A DNA stretch of 64,000 nt from NCBI GenBank assembly GCA_019192545.1, contig JAHCMI010000012.1, forward strand, positions 1 through 64,000, given 5' to 3'. The position numbers and the translations under genes were made by a program. Shown one piece after another: positions 7,614 through 15,398 of the stretch (position 1 is the first letter of the stretch; every line of letters starts with the position of its first letter). The notes under the pieces were generated by a model. That model was given only the letters and a program-made list of their open reading frames with translations. It did no database searches and was not told where the DNA came from. The stretch is from Rivularia sp. MS3 (GTDB taxonomy: Bacteria > Cyanobacteriota > Cyanobacteriia > Cyanobacteriales > Nostocaceae).

Positions 7614-8873
7614 ATGCTCAATCCCCAATGCCCAATTCCCCAACATCAAGTAGAAGAATTACTTTCTATTTATGATTCTCCCCTATACGTTTATCAAGCA
7701 GAAATCTTACGTCAGACAATCGCTCGCATCACCAAATCAATTCCCTATCCCCGTACAAAATTTCACTTTGCTAGCGTTACTAATGGCAATATTTCGCTAC
7801 TACAAATCTTCAAAGATTGCGGTTGGGGAATTCACGCGAATACACCAGGTGATATTTATTTAGCTTTAAAAGCGGGTTTTTCTCCTAAAAATATTGTTTA
7901 TAGCGGTAGCAATTTAAGCGCTGATGAAATTGCACAGTTATTAAATTTAGGAATTACAGCTTTTAATTTGGATAGTATTAATCAGTTACAGGTGTTTTGC
8001 GAAGTTTATCAAAATCAAAAAAACAATAATATTTGTAGTGCGGGCATCTTGCCCGCTAAAGAAAAAAATAATCAACAAGAAGCTCGTACTATCAAAGAAA
8101 TAAAATTAGGATTGCGGTTAAATTTATCCGAAATTACCGGCGATAGTCGTATTGGTGTTTCTCCAAATGAGTTTGATAAAGCTGTAGAAATTGCATCAAA
8201 AGTAAATTTAAAAATTAGTGGTTTACATTTTTATCGCGGTACGGGGACTAATGCCACAAAGGCTTTTACACAAGTAATTAATCGAGTTATTGAAACAGCA
8301 AAATTATTACCAGATTGGCAATATTTAGATTTTGGTGGTGGTTTTGGATATCCCTATCATCACGATGGAGTTGCTTTTGATTGGGAAAGTTTTGGTAAAG
8401 AAATTAGCGATGTGTTGTTAAAACTCGATAGAAAAATTGATTTGATTATCGAACCCGGTAGGGCTGCAATTGCCGGTTGTGCAACTCTTCTTGCTGAAGT
8501 TGTTTCTGTCAAATGGCAGCAAGATAAACAAATTATCGGCGTTAATACTACCGTTGCTAATTTATCAGTGCCATCGGTACATGGAGGCTATCGCGAAATT
8601 GTTAGTTGGAAATCAGGAAAATCCTATCTTACAGATGTTTGTGGAAACACTACATATTCCCGCGATTATTTAGGAAAAAACTGTCAGATTCCACAGCTAG
8701 AAATTGGAAATATTATTGCTATTTTAGATGTCGGTGCTTACGGTTATGCCATGTCTTCCCATTTTTTACATCGTCCCCGCCCTGCTGAAGTTTTATTAGA
8801 TAATGATAAACATAAATTAATCCGCCGAAGAGAGGATTATGATATTTTATTGCACAATCAAATTTTTACCTAA
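7614..8873 (+). CDS. Fold-type III PLP decarboxylase homologue with altered active site
   Basis: This 419-aa protein matches the diaminopimelate/ornithine decarboxylase family along its length. FHFYRGTGTN-like and LDFGGGFGYPY segments would hold the cofactor phosphate. IEPGRAAIAGC and the C-terminal GAYGYAMSSHFLHRPRPAEVLL are typical. Two key sites look changed. The segment normally reading YAVKANxN, which holds the PLP lysine, is FASVTNGN (residues 52-59), with Val55 at the lysine position. The C-terminal cysteine region reads CGNTTYSRD. Residues 140-148 (ICSAGILPA) derive from an inserted palindromic repeat. The start ATG lies inside a caatgccc repeat tract, so the first nine or so residues are doubtful. 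Its neighbours suggest a role in the same pathway as the AsnB-like ligases. Confidence 0.78.
   Translation: MLNPQCPIPQHQVEELLSIYDSPLYVYQAEILRQTIARITKSIPYPRTKFHFASVTNGNISLLQIFKDCGWGIHANTPGDIYLALKAGFSPKNIVYSGSNLSADEIAQLLNLGITAFNLDSINQLQVFCEVYQNQKNNNICSAGILPAKEKNNQQEARTIKEIKLGLRLNLSEITGDSRIGVSPNEFDKAVEIASKVNLKISGLHFYRGTGTNATKAFTQVINRVIETAKLLPDWQYLDFGGGFGYPYHHDGVAFDWESFGKEISDVLLKLDRKIDLIIEPGRAAIAGCATLLAEVVSVKWQQDKQIIGVNTTVANLSVPSVHGGYREIVSWKSGKSYLTDVCGNTTYSRDYLGKNCQIPQLEIGNIIAILDVGAYGYAMSSHFLHRPRPAEVLLDNDKHKLIRRREDYDILLHNQIFT
8040..8056. repeat. Short palindrome inserted inside the decarboxylase gene
   Basis: gcgggca-tct-tgcccgc is a perfect 7-bp inverted repeat, preceded by tgtagt. A relative (tgtagtgcgggcaagaagcccgct) lies in the spacer at 57322-57345. 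Here it is translated in frame as part of CSAGILPA. Confidence 0.8.
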
Positions 8874-8902
8874 AGACAAAACCTCACCCTCAATTCAATC
8901 TC

Positions 8903-8921
8903 TCCTTATTAAGGAGAGGGA
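8903..8921. repeat. Small palindrome before the zinc-ribbon gene
   Basis: ctctcctta-t-taaggagag is a perfect inverted repeat in the 76-bp spacer. The same word is part of the larger repeat family at 23049, 41771 and 59714. It may act as a weak transcript-end or attenuation hairpin but has no T run. Confidence 0.5.
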
Positions 8922-8949
8922 AGCTTTACTTACTTAAAAGGAGAAATAA

Positions 8950-10269
8950 ATGAAATGCGTTAATTGCGGAGTTGATAATAATTTAAAAGAGCGAACTGCG
9001 AATCAAGGTAGGTGTAAAAACTGCAATCATACTTTTGCTTTTGAGCCAAAAAGTACCGATGCTAAATATAAATTTACTGACCCATTTTTTCAAAAAATAA
9101 TTACAGATATTTCCGCTAACGGAACTTTATATTTTACTCCTAAGCAGTTTTTTTATGTTTTAGATAAGCGTATTCGTAAAAAAAATCGCCACACCAACGC
9201 AGCAAAAATCATTGCTTTCGTACTTATTTTTATATTTGGTATACCGACTTCTGGTATCTCAGCAATTATAGGCTTATTAATTTTAATTGTTGTATCTATT
9301 AACCAAAGTACATCTCGCAAAAATAAATCTAATGTCCGTAGAGGTAACGCTAAATTTATTCAAATCAGCGGTATTCTAATTTTGATATTAGGAATTTTAT
9401 TTGCACTCCCAATTAATTCATTTGCTTTATTTGTAATCAGCGTTATTCTCGGTATGGCATTAATTTATGTAGGCACAACACAACTAAACTCCTTAGCAGA
9501 AGTAAATAGTTTGGCAGAGCCAGCAGATACATTAGCAATCAATCAAAATTTATTTCAAGATTGGGTAAACCGCTGGCAAGACATCAATGGCACAATCACA
9601 AATATGTTGCCTTCCGCGCGTCAAGAAAATACACCAGCTAATATCAATTCCGATATCACCGCATACAGTTTTGATAGAGTTGTCGTTTGCGATAGTGCGG
9701 AAGTTGCTCAGTTATTAATAGCTAATAATTTCCACTTTGAAAATAACTGTGCTGTCTTGAGCATTACCGGATATCCCGAAAATATTTTTAGTACAGTTAT
9801 GGAAATGTTGAGACGCAATCCCGATTTAAAAGTTTATGCTTTACATAATGCTTCTCCCAGAGGTGTAAGTTTAGTTAATCATCTCCGCACCAGCCCTAAT
9901 TGGTTTTTAAATACCGACGTTACTATTTATGATTTAGGATTGCTACCGCGTCAGTTTATAAATAAATCTCGCGCATTTGTACAGCAAAAAGAAGAATATG
10001 GAACAGATGCTCGAAATTTATCAATTGATGTCAAACGAGATTTAACAGAAGCAGAAATTGCATGGTTAGAGTCAGGTAAATTTATAGAATTAGAATCTTA
10101 CACGCCAAAAAGATTATTAAGAGTGGTAACTCTAGGTATTGCCAAAACTCGTCAACCCGAAAGTTTTCAATCTGATAGTGGTGGAACTACTTTTATTGGC
10201 GGTTATGATGATTATGACAACGATAGCGATGCCGGTATTGCTATTTACGCTATTGATAGCTTTGGATGA
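8950..10269 (+). CDS. Zinc-ribbon membrane protein with Toprim-like C-terminal region (copy 1)
   Basis: I do not recognise a named family for this 439-aa protein. It starts with a zinc ribbon (Cys3, Cys6, Cys22, Cys25). A conserved soluble segment (FTDPFFQKIITDIS) follows, then two hydrophobic blocks at about residues 82-115 and 138-178, giving two to four membrane helices. The C-terminal 220 residues are soluble. Within them, VVVCDSAEVAQLLIANN, then SITGYPENIF, then LKVYALHNASPRGVS resembles by eye the Toprim pattern of Spo11/topoisomerase VI (acidic residue, GYP, DxDPxG). However, the DxD aspartates are replaced (NAS), so any Toprim relation would be degenerate. It is paralogous to the gene at 10630 and follows the decarboxylase homologue by 76 bp. 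Confidence 0.75.
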   Translation: MKCVNCGVDNNLKERTANQGRCKNCNHTFAFEPKSTDAKYKFTDPFFQKIITDISANGTLYFTPKQFFYVLDKRIRKKNRHTNAAKIIAFVLIFIFGIPTSGISAIIGLLILIVVSINQSTSRKNKSNVRRGNAKFIQISGILILILGILFALPINSFALFVISVILGMALIYVGTTQLNSLAEVNSLAEPADTLAINQNLFQDWVNRWQDINGTITNMLPSARQENTPANINSDITAYSFDRVVVCDSAEVAQLLIANNFHFENNCAVLSITGYPENIFSTVMEMLRRNPDLKVYALHNASPRGVSLVNHLRTSPNWFLNTDVTIYDLGLLPRQFINKSRAFVQQKEEYGTDARNLSIDVKRDLTEAEIAWLESGKFIELESYTPKRLLRVVTLGIAKTRQPESFQSDSGGTTFIGGYDDYDNDSDAGIAIYAIDSFG

Positions 10270-10395
10270 ATCAGTAATCAGTTAACAGTGAACAGTAATC
10301 AGTTAACAGTGAGCAGTGAGCAGTTAACAGTAATCGGTGAACAGTGAACAGTAATCAGTGAACAGTGAACAGTAATCAGTTAGTTAATTTTCAAT
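10270..10395. repeat. Tandem cagtgaacagtaatcagtta repeats
   Basis: Roughly ten degenerate 10- to 11-bp units of the cagtgaa/cagtaat/cagttaa type lie directly after the stop codon. The same units recur at 11776-11840, 28562-28655, 55419-55480 and 55805-55885. Confidence 0.9.
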
Positions 10396-10452
10396 TATTG
10401 TAATGTATTCTAGGGTTTGGTTAGAAAAGAGTTTGAAATAAATTCTTTGTAG

Positions 10453-10518
10453 GGTGTGTTAGATGCACGAAAATTCATCTGTCAAAGTAGAAACTTTTTC
10501 TACATCATCTAACGCACC
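10453..10518. repeat. Inverted-repeat element ggtgtgttagatg...catctaacgcacc
   Basis: The arms pair at 12 of 13 positions and enclose about 40 bp. It is probably a small non-autonomous repeat. It lies between the two zinc-ribbon paralogues together with tandem repeats; the whole 360-bp spacer holds no gene. Confidence 0.6.
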
Positions 10519-10629
10519 ATAAAGTTGACATAGTAAACTTATGAATTAAAATAATCCAAATTATATCAAACTTATCATCCTAAATAGAGCCTATAAACGA
10601 GTTAATAATTACTAATTACAACATAATGT

Positions 10630-11775
10630 ATGAAATGTATAAACTGCGGTACTGATAATAATTATAAAGAGCGTATTACAAATTCCAGACACTGTAAAAA
10701 TTGCAATCATCAGTTTGCTTTTGAACCGAAATTAATGTACGCCGTAAAGTTTACCGATGGGTTTTTTGCTAAATTAATTTCTGACATTTCAGCAAATAAT
10801 TCTTTAAAATTTACAGAAAAACAGTTATTTTATATTTTGAATAAACGGTTATTAAAAAAAATACCTTCTTATACTTCGTGTCTCTCATCAAGTTTATATT
10901 TTTTTGGTTTCATTTTCGCATTTATCGGAGTATTATTTACTCGATATACTTTAGGAAAAGTTATTATAATTATAGGTATGTTCATGTTATTAGGAGGAAC
11001 AGCTACATATAATTTTGAAAACAATCAAAAAATACAAAAGCTTATCGTAACCCCTGAAAAATTTCAAGAATATTTAAATCGCTGGCAATCTATTAATCCT
11101 ATTGAAGGTATATTAACTTTATCTAAACAAGAAAATTTACCCAATTCGATAAATTCCGATATTACTGCATACAGCTTTGATAGAGTTGTTGTTTGCGATA
11201 GTGCGGAAGTTGCTAATTTACTCATCGCTAACAATTTTCATTTTGAAAATAATTCTGCTGTCTTAAGTATTGATGGGTATCCCGAAAATATTTTTGATAC
11301 GGTAATGCAAATGCTGCGTCGCAATGACGATTTGAAAGTCTATGTTTTACATGATGCTTCCCCAAGAGGTGTTAGTGTCGTAAATACTCTTTCTACAAAT
11401 CCCAACTGGTTTGCTAATACTTCCAATTCCAATGTCACAATTTACGATTTAGGATTGCTACCGCGTCAGATATTTAATAATTCTAATTTTTTCACTCAAG
11501 TTTCGGAAGAGTTTGCAGCACAAGCCAAAGAATTATCGTTGGATATCAAAAAAGATTTGACAGAAGATGAAATTAAATGGTTGGAAGCTGGTAAATACGT
11601 TGAATTAGAATCTTTTACGCCGCAAAAACTTTTAAACGTTATTAGTCAAGGTATTTCAAAAAGCCGTCAGTCTGTTGGTAGCGACAGTGTTGTTGATTAT
11701 GGCAGTGGTGGAGATTTTTCAGGAGGTAGTGATGCTTGCGATATTACGATATTCGGCGACGACTGCTTTGGGTGA
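10630..11775 (+). CDS. Zinc-ribbon membrane protein with Toprim-like C-terminal region (copy 2)
   Basis: This 381-aa tandem paralogue of the preceding gene has the same order of parts: zinc ribbon (Cys3, Cys6, Cys22, Cys25), FTDGFFAKLISDIS, a shorter hydrophobic block at about residues 88-125 with two membrane helices, then the soluble C-terminal region. The C-terminal parts of the two proteins are nearly collinear (SAEVANLLIANNFHFENN, DGYPENIFDTVMQML). Here the second motif reads VLHDASPRGVS, keeping the first aspartate that copy 1 has lost. Both proteins end in a Gly/Asp-rich tail closing with CFG or SFG. The membrane region is the least conserved part, suggesting that the zinc ribbon and C-terminal domain carry the function. 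Function unknown. Confidence 0.75.
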   Translation: MKCINCGTDNNYKERITNSRHCKNCNHQFAFEPKLMYAVKFTDGFFAKLISDISANNSLKFTEKQLFYILNKRLLKKIPSYTSCLSSSLYFFGFIFAFIGVLFTRYTLGKVIIIIGMFMLLGGTATYNFENNQKIQKLIVTPEKFQEYLNRWQSINPIEGILTLSKQENLPNSINSDITAYSFDRVVVCDSAEVANLLIANNFHFENNSAVLSIDGYPENIFDTVMQMLRRNDDLKVYVLHDASPRGVSVVNTLSTNPNWFANTSNSNVTIYDLGLLPRQIFNNSNFFTQVSEEFAAQAKELSLDIKKDLTEDEIKWLEAGKYVELESFTPQKLLNVISQGISKSRQSVGSDSVVDYGSGGDFSGGSDACDITIFGDDCFG

Positions 11776-11960
11776 ATCAGTATCAGTTAACAGCGAGCAG
11801 TGAGCAGTGAGCAGTTAGCAGTGAGCAGTTAGCAGTTATCAATTATTAGTCAAGATTTTTGGCGCTGTAAGCGAAGCTTTCTCGCAGAGTAGCGCAACTA
11901 CGAACAAATTACCAATGCCTAATGCCCAATCCCCAATCCCCAATGCCCTATGCCCAATGC
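11776..11960. repeat. Repeat tract between convergent genes
   Basis: cagtgagcagt-type units at 11790-11840 are followed by ccaatgcc/caatcccc units at 11910-11962. These lie between the convergent zinc-ribbon gene and the second AsnB-like gene and reach the latter's stop codon. Confidence 0.85.
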
Positions 11961-11963
11961 CCA

Positions 11964-13697
11964 TCACTTCTTTTGCACCTGCAACCAAATTTCTAAACTC
12001 GTTAACAACCACAATTTCACTCCATAGCGTCGCCAAGCATCACCACGATAATTCAACCACTGTTTAATTAAGTCTTGATTTAAATATGGTGCAATTTCAG
12101 CTTTTCTATTTAGCAACAAACTTTTTGCTCGGCGCTGCCAAGTATTCTTAAACCAATACTGTACTGGTACCATCATCCCACTTTTGGGACGTTCGATTAT
12201 TTCTTTTGGTAATACGTCTAAAATAGCTTGCTTTAATACTGCTTTTTCTTGCGCCCCTGCTAGTTTATATTCTGGTGGTATCTGCATCGCCATCTCTACT
12301 ACTCTTCTATCAAATAATGGCGATCGCCCTTGTAAATTGTTAGCAACTGTCATGTTGTTAACTTTTGTTAAAATGTGGTCTGCTCCTTTAAATTTGATGT
12401 TGATTGTCATTAACCGATTGAGATAATTTTCTTCTTTATACAAATAATCGGTAAATACAAAATCTTTGTCTTTTACCTTTGCAAAAACCTCTGGTTTAAG
12501 AAGTTGAGGTAAAAACTGCGAGCATTTTTGAAAAGAATTAACGTAATTTGTTACTAAATTATCTTCAGTATTTCTGACTCCGTCGTAAAGCCGATTTAAA
12601 AGCATTGGCTGGTTTTTCGGACCGCCGAAGCAAGGGTCACCGCCTTCTCCATTAAGTATTACACCGGAGTTTTCCCGCGCTATTTTTCCTAATAAATAGT
12701 TTGGTATTGTCAAAGGATCGCCGATGGGGTCATCTAAATAGGACATCGTCAGCGGTAGCTTATTCCACATATCTTCAGGGGTAATTTCTAGGATATGATG
12801 CTGGGTTTTACAGTGTTGCGCTACTAAACCAGAAAACTCTAATTCATTTGGACAATCTTCACCAAAATGAATCGAATAAGTGTGTACGGGATGATTGTGA
12901 AACTTCGCGGCAAGGGCAGTAATACAGCTTGAATCCAACCCTCCAGATAAATAAACCCCTACAGCTTCGTTTGTAGGTAAATATTCTTTGACAACCTCAT
13001 CTAAAAGCTGTCTTAACTGCTTTCCATGCCAAATTAAGCTTTTTTCCCCATTCTGAATATTTTCTTTTGCTTGCCAAAACAATCTTTTGTTGATGAAATT
13101 AATTCTCCCTTTCTCAGAAGATTCCATCTGCAACACCATCCCCGGAGACAATTCCTTAACGTTTTCCCACAGGGTTTGCTCTCCAGATACAAAAGCACAA
13201 CAAAGATAATCTCGTAAGGCGACTAAATCTAATTGTTGGGAATGATGCGGTAAAAGCGTCGCTAAACGAGGAGCAATAACGCAGATTTTACCAGAATTAA
13301 TGTAATAAATAGTACGACAACCTACGCCATCTCGAATTAAGTATAGCTGTCTTTCTTGGTTATCCCAAATACATAGGGAAAACATACCTTCCAATAATTC
13401 TAGACATTCTTCCCCCTTAACTTCCCAAAGATGCGCTACTATTTCTTTATCAGTATATTCTCTATTTACATGTAAAAATTGCAGCAAAAAATTGCGGTTG
13501 CTTAACCATATATCTCCAACTACAATAAAACGACTATTATCGCTTTTCACTACTTGAGTTTTGCTAACAAAAAACTCTTCACAGCAGTAATTAACATCAT
13601 AACTGCTAGCATCTATCCGTCCTAAAACTATATACCAATCCGGTACAATCTTGATATCGGGTATTTGTCTTCTAGTCCACAAACTAGGTAATTTCAT
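11964..13697 (-). CDS. Second asparagine synthetase-like ligase lacking the glutaminase cysteine
   Basis: The 577-aa protein has an N-terminal Ntn-like domain (LEGMFSLCIWDNQERQLYL, then RDGVGCRTIYY) and an ATP-pyrophosphatase domain with the PP-loop SGGLDSS at 251-257 and ILNGEGGDPCFGG. The C-terminal region shows NLQGRSPLFDRRVVEMA and RPKSGMMVPVQYWF, as in AsnB relatives. It begins MKLPSLW, without the MCG start, so the glutaminase nucleophile is absent. It is only a distant relative of the gene at 3255; the two are probably paralogues with different substrates. It faces the decarboxylase and zinc-ribbon genes. ATP-dependent amide-bond formation on an unknown acid is the likely reaction. Confidence 0.85.
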   Translation of the reverse strand: MKLPSLWTRRQIPDIKIVPDWYIVLGRIDASSYDVNYCCEEFFVSKTQVVKSDNSRFIVVGDIWLSNRNFLLQFLHVNREYTDKEIVAHLWEVKGEECLELLEGMFSLCIWDNQERQLYLIRDGVGCRTIYYINSGKICVIAPRLATLLPHHSQQLDLVALRDYLCCAFVSGEQTLWENVKELSPGMVLQMESSEKGRINFINKRLFWQAKENIQNGEKSLIWHGKQLRQLLDEVVKEYLPTNEAVGVYLSGGLDSSCITALAAKFHNHPVHTYSIHFGEDCPNELEFSGLVAQHCKTQHHILEITPEDMWNKLPLTMSYLDDPIGDPLTIPNYLLGKIARENSGVILNGEGGDPCFGGPKNQPMLLNRLYDGVRNTEDNLVTNYVNSFQKCSQFLPQLLKPEVFAKVKDKDFVFTDYLYKEENYLNRLMTINIKFKGADHILTKVNNMTVANNLQGRSPLFDRRVVEMAMQIPPEYKLAGAQEKAVLKQAILDVLPKEIIERPKSGMMVPVQYWFKNTWQRRAKSLLLNRKAEIAPYLNQDLIKQWLNYRGDAWRRYGVKLWLLTSLEIWLQVQKK

Positions 13698-13926
13698 AAA
13701 GATTTAAAACTATTGATTAAGAATTGAAAATAAAAAGATATAAAACAGACATCAAGAATTTGACATCCGCTATAGATGGAAATAGTATATTTTGATGCGA
13801 ATTCAGGCATAATGGGTAAATAAATTACATTTTGAATATTACAATCTAATTTGTAATTTTGAACACATTATCTCCGAGATAGAAATACTTCAATATAATT
13901 ACTGAAGTAAAAAATAACTAAGTGTA

Positions 13927-14475
13927 ATGATTGCCATTTATCCTGGAAGTTTTGACCCCGTAACCCTGGGACATCTTGATATTATCGAGCGCGGTAGTCA
14001 GCTATTTTCACAGATTATTGTTGCTGTATTACGTAATCCCAATAAAACTCCATTGTTCAGCGTGCAACAACGTTTAGAACAAATACGTCAATCTACCACA
14101 CATTTAGATAATGTAGAAATAGATGCCTTTGAAGGTTTGACTGTCGAATATGCTCGAATTCACAAAGCAAAAGTTTTGTTAAGAGGTTTGAGGGCAATTT
14201 CCGACTTTGAAGTTGAACTACAAATGGCACACACCAATAAAACTCTTTCCACCGAAATAGAAACTGTGTTTTTAGCAACGTCAAATGAATATAGTTTTTT
14301 AAGTAGTAGTGTGGTAAAAGAGATTGCAAGGTTTGGTGGTTCTATTAATCATCTCGTTCCCCCTCACGTTGCTTTGGATACATACAAATGCTTCACCCAC
14401 AACCAAACGGTATCGAACCCAATCAAAACGGAAGTCAGCCCCCTCAACAGTTTCCCCAGCAGTCGGGAGGCGTAG
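13927..14475 (+). CDS. coaD: Phosphopantetheine adenylyltransferase
   Basis: CoaD joins 4'-phosphopantetheine and ATP to form dephospho-CoA, the fourth step of coenzyme A synthesis. The N terminus [20 protein letters not shown] carries the nucleotidyltransferase TxGH motif. [18 protein letters not shown] and the [13 protein letters not shown] motif follow as expected. The 182-aa protein is about 20 residues longer than the usual 160; the extra C-terminal residues after about 160 are Asn/Pro/Ser-rich and overlap the next gene by 88 bases. The catalytic part is complete. It is probably co-transcribed with the DivIVA-like gene. Confidence 0.95.
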   Translation: MIAIYPGSFDPVTLGHLDIIERGSQLFSQIIVAVLRNPNKTPLFSVQQRLEQIRQSTTHLDNVEIDAFEGLTVEYARIHKAKVLLRGLRAISDFEVELQMAHTNKTLSTEIETVFLATSNEYSFLSSSVVKEIARFGGSINHLVPPHVALDTYKCFTHNQTVSNPIKTEVSPLNSFPSSREA

Positions 14476-15062
14476 ATATTCAGCAGGAACTTAACCGTTT
14501 AGAAGAAATAATTCTTACCAGCTTTCGCATTCCTTTAACGGGAAGAACTTTGGTAGATGAAGAAAAATTGCTCGAACAGCTTGATTTTATCCGCTTATCT
14601 TTACCCGATGCTTTCCAAGAAGCAGTATTAACTATTCAGCAAAAAGAAGAAATTCTGTTGGAAGCAGAAGCTTACGGGCAGCAAATGGTAGAAGCAGCAC
14701 AAGCTAAAAGAGCGCAGGTGTTGAACGAAAGCGATATCATCAGACAAGCCGAGCAACAAACCGAACAATTAAGCCGACAAGTACAGCAAGAGTGCGAAAA
14801 GATGATGCAAGAAACTGTTGACGAAATCGAACGCAAGCGACGTGCTTGTCAGCAAGAAATAGAAGAAATGCGTCGGCAAGCGATGGAAGAAGCCGAGCAC
14901 ATTGCTCAAGGTGCCGATCAATATGCTGATAATGTTTTAGAACATATGGAGCATGAACTCAACGAATCCTTAAAGATTATCCGTAACGGTAGACAGCAGC
15001 TTTATCCGGAAAAACAGCCGCAACAACGTGGGTATGCCGGTAAAAATCTTAAAAAGAAATAA
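14388..15062 (+). CDS. DivIVA-like coiled-coil protein
   Basis: This 224-aa protein has a Gln/Pro-rich N terminus (about 30 residues), a conserved stretch ([24 protein letters not shown]), and then a coiled coil over about residues 75-200 rich in Glu, Gln and Ala. It resembles the DivIVA-domain proteins encoded after coaD in cyanobacteria, which are proposed to act in cell shape or septum positioning. There is no membrane segment. The ATG at 14388 overlaps coaD by 88 bases; I see no good in-frame start after the coaD stop that would preserve the conserved region, so the overlap is probably real. A basic tail (KNLKKK) ends the protein. Confidence 0.8.
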   Translation: MLHPQPNGIEPNQNGSQPPQQFPQQSGGVDIQQELNRLEEIILTSFRIPLTGRTLVDEEKLLEQLDFIRLSLPDAFQEAVLTIQQKEEILLEAEAYGQQMVEAAQAKRAQVLNESDIIRQAEQQTEQLSRQVQQECEKMMQETVDEIERKRRACQQEIEEMRRQAMEEAEHIAQGADQYADNVLEHMEHELNESLKIIRNGRQQLYPEKQPQQRGYAGKNLKKK

Positions 15063-15108
15063 AATAAGTAGAGGTGTTCTTAAACTTTAATAACTCGTCT
15101 ATATATTT

Positions 15109-15309
15109 TTATATCTTTACAAAGTACTTTACCCAGCCTCTCATTTCTTCTGGTGTCATTACTTCATACATTAGTTTTAAATAATCGATTATTTCCCTAA
15201 TTAAACGAGTTCCTTGATTGTAAAATACAATACCTGGATGATTTTTATTGGTATTACCTATTACTAAAAAATCTCTATCTTGAGTAAATATCACCCTTTT
15301 AGGAAACAT
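15109..15309 (-). pseudogene. Remnant of a DUF5615-like (PIN-like) protein
   Basis: The 66-aa frame opens MFPKRVIFTQDRDFLVIGN, which matches the middle of DUF5615/Mut7-C-type proteins, where an RVxxTxDxDF strand is normally preceded by about 45 residues with the first acidic motif (LLDEN). That N-terminal part is missing, and the upstream DNA (15310-15395) consists of hairpin-like repeats (cctacgcaggtagg; cccttcgagggta). The most likely reading is a truncated gene disrupted by repeat insertion. A short functional toxin-like protein is possible but less likely. Confidence 0.55.
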
Positions 15310-15398
15310 CGGTAAACAATATTTTCCAGCCTACGCAGGTAGGCTTTGTAAATGTAGCGATACCCTTCGAGGGTATTGCTAACATGAATCACTTTTTC

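Noticed and set aside
10270-10395. Possible CRISPR array
   Set aside because: The units are 10-11 bp, degenerate and contiguous, without spacers; they match the tandem repeats found across the window. No cas gene is present.
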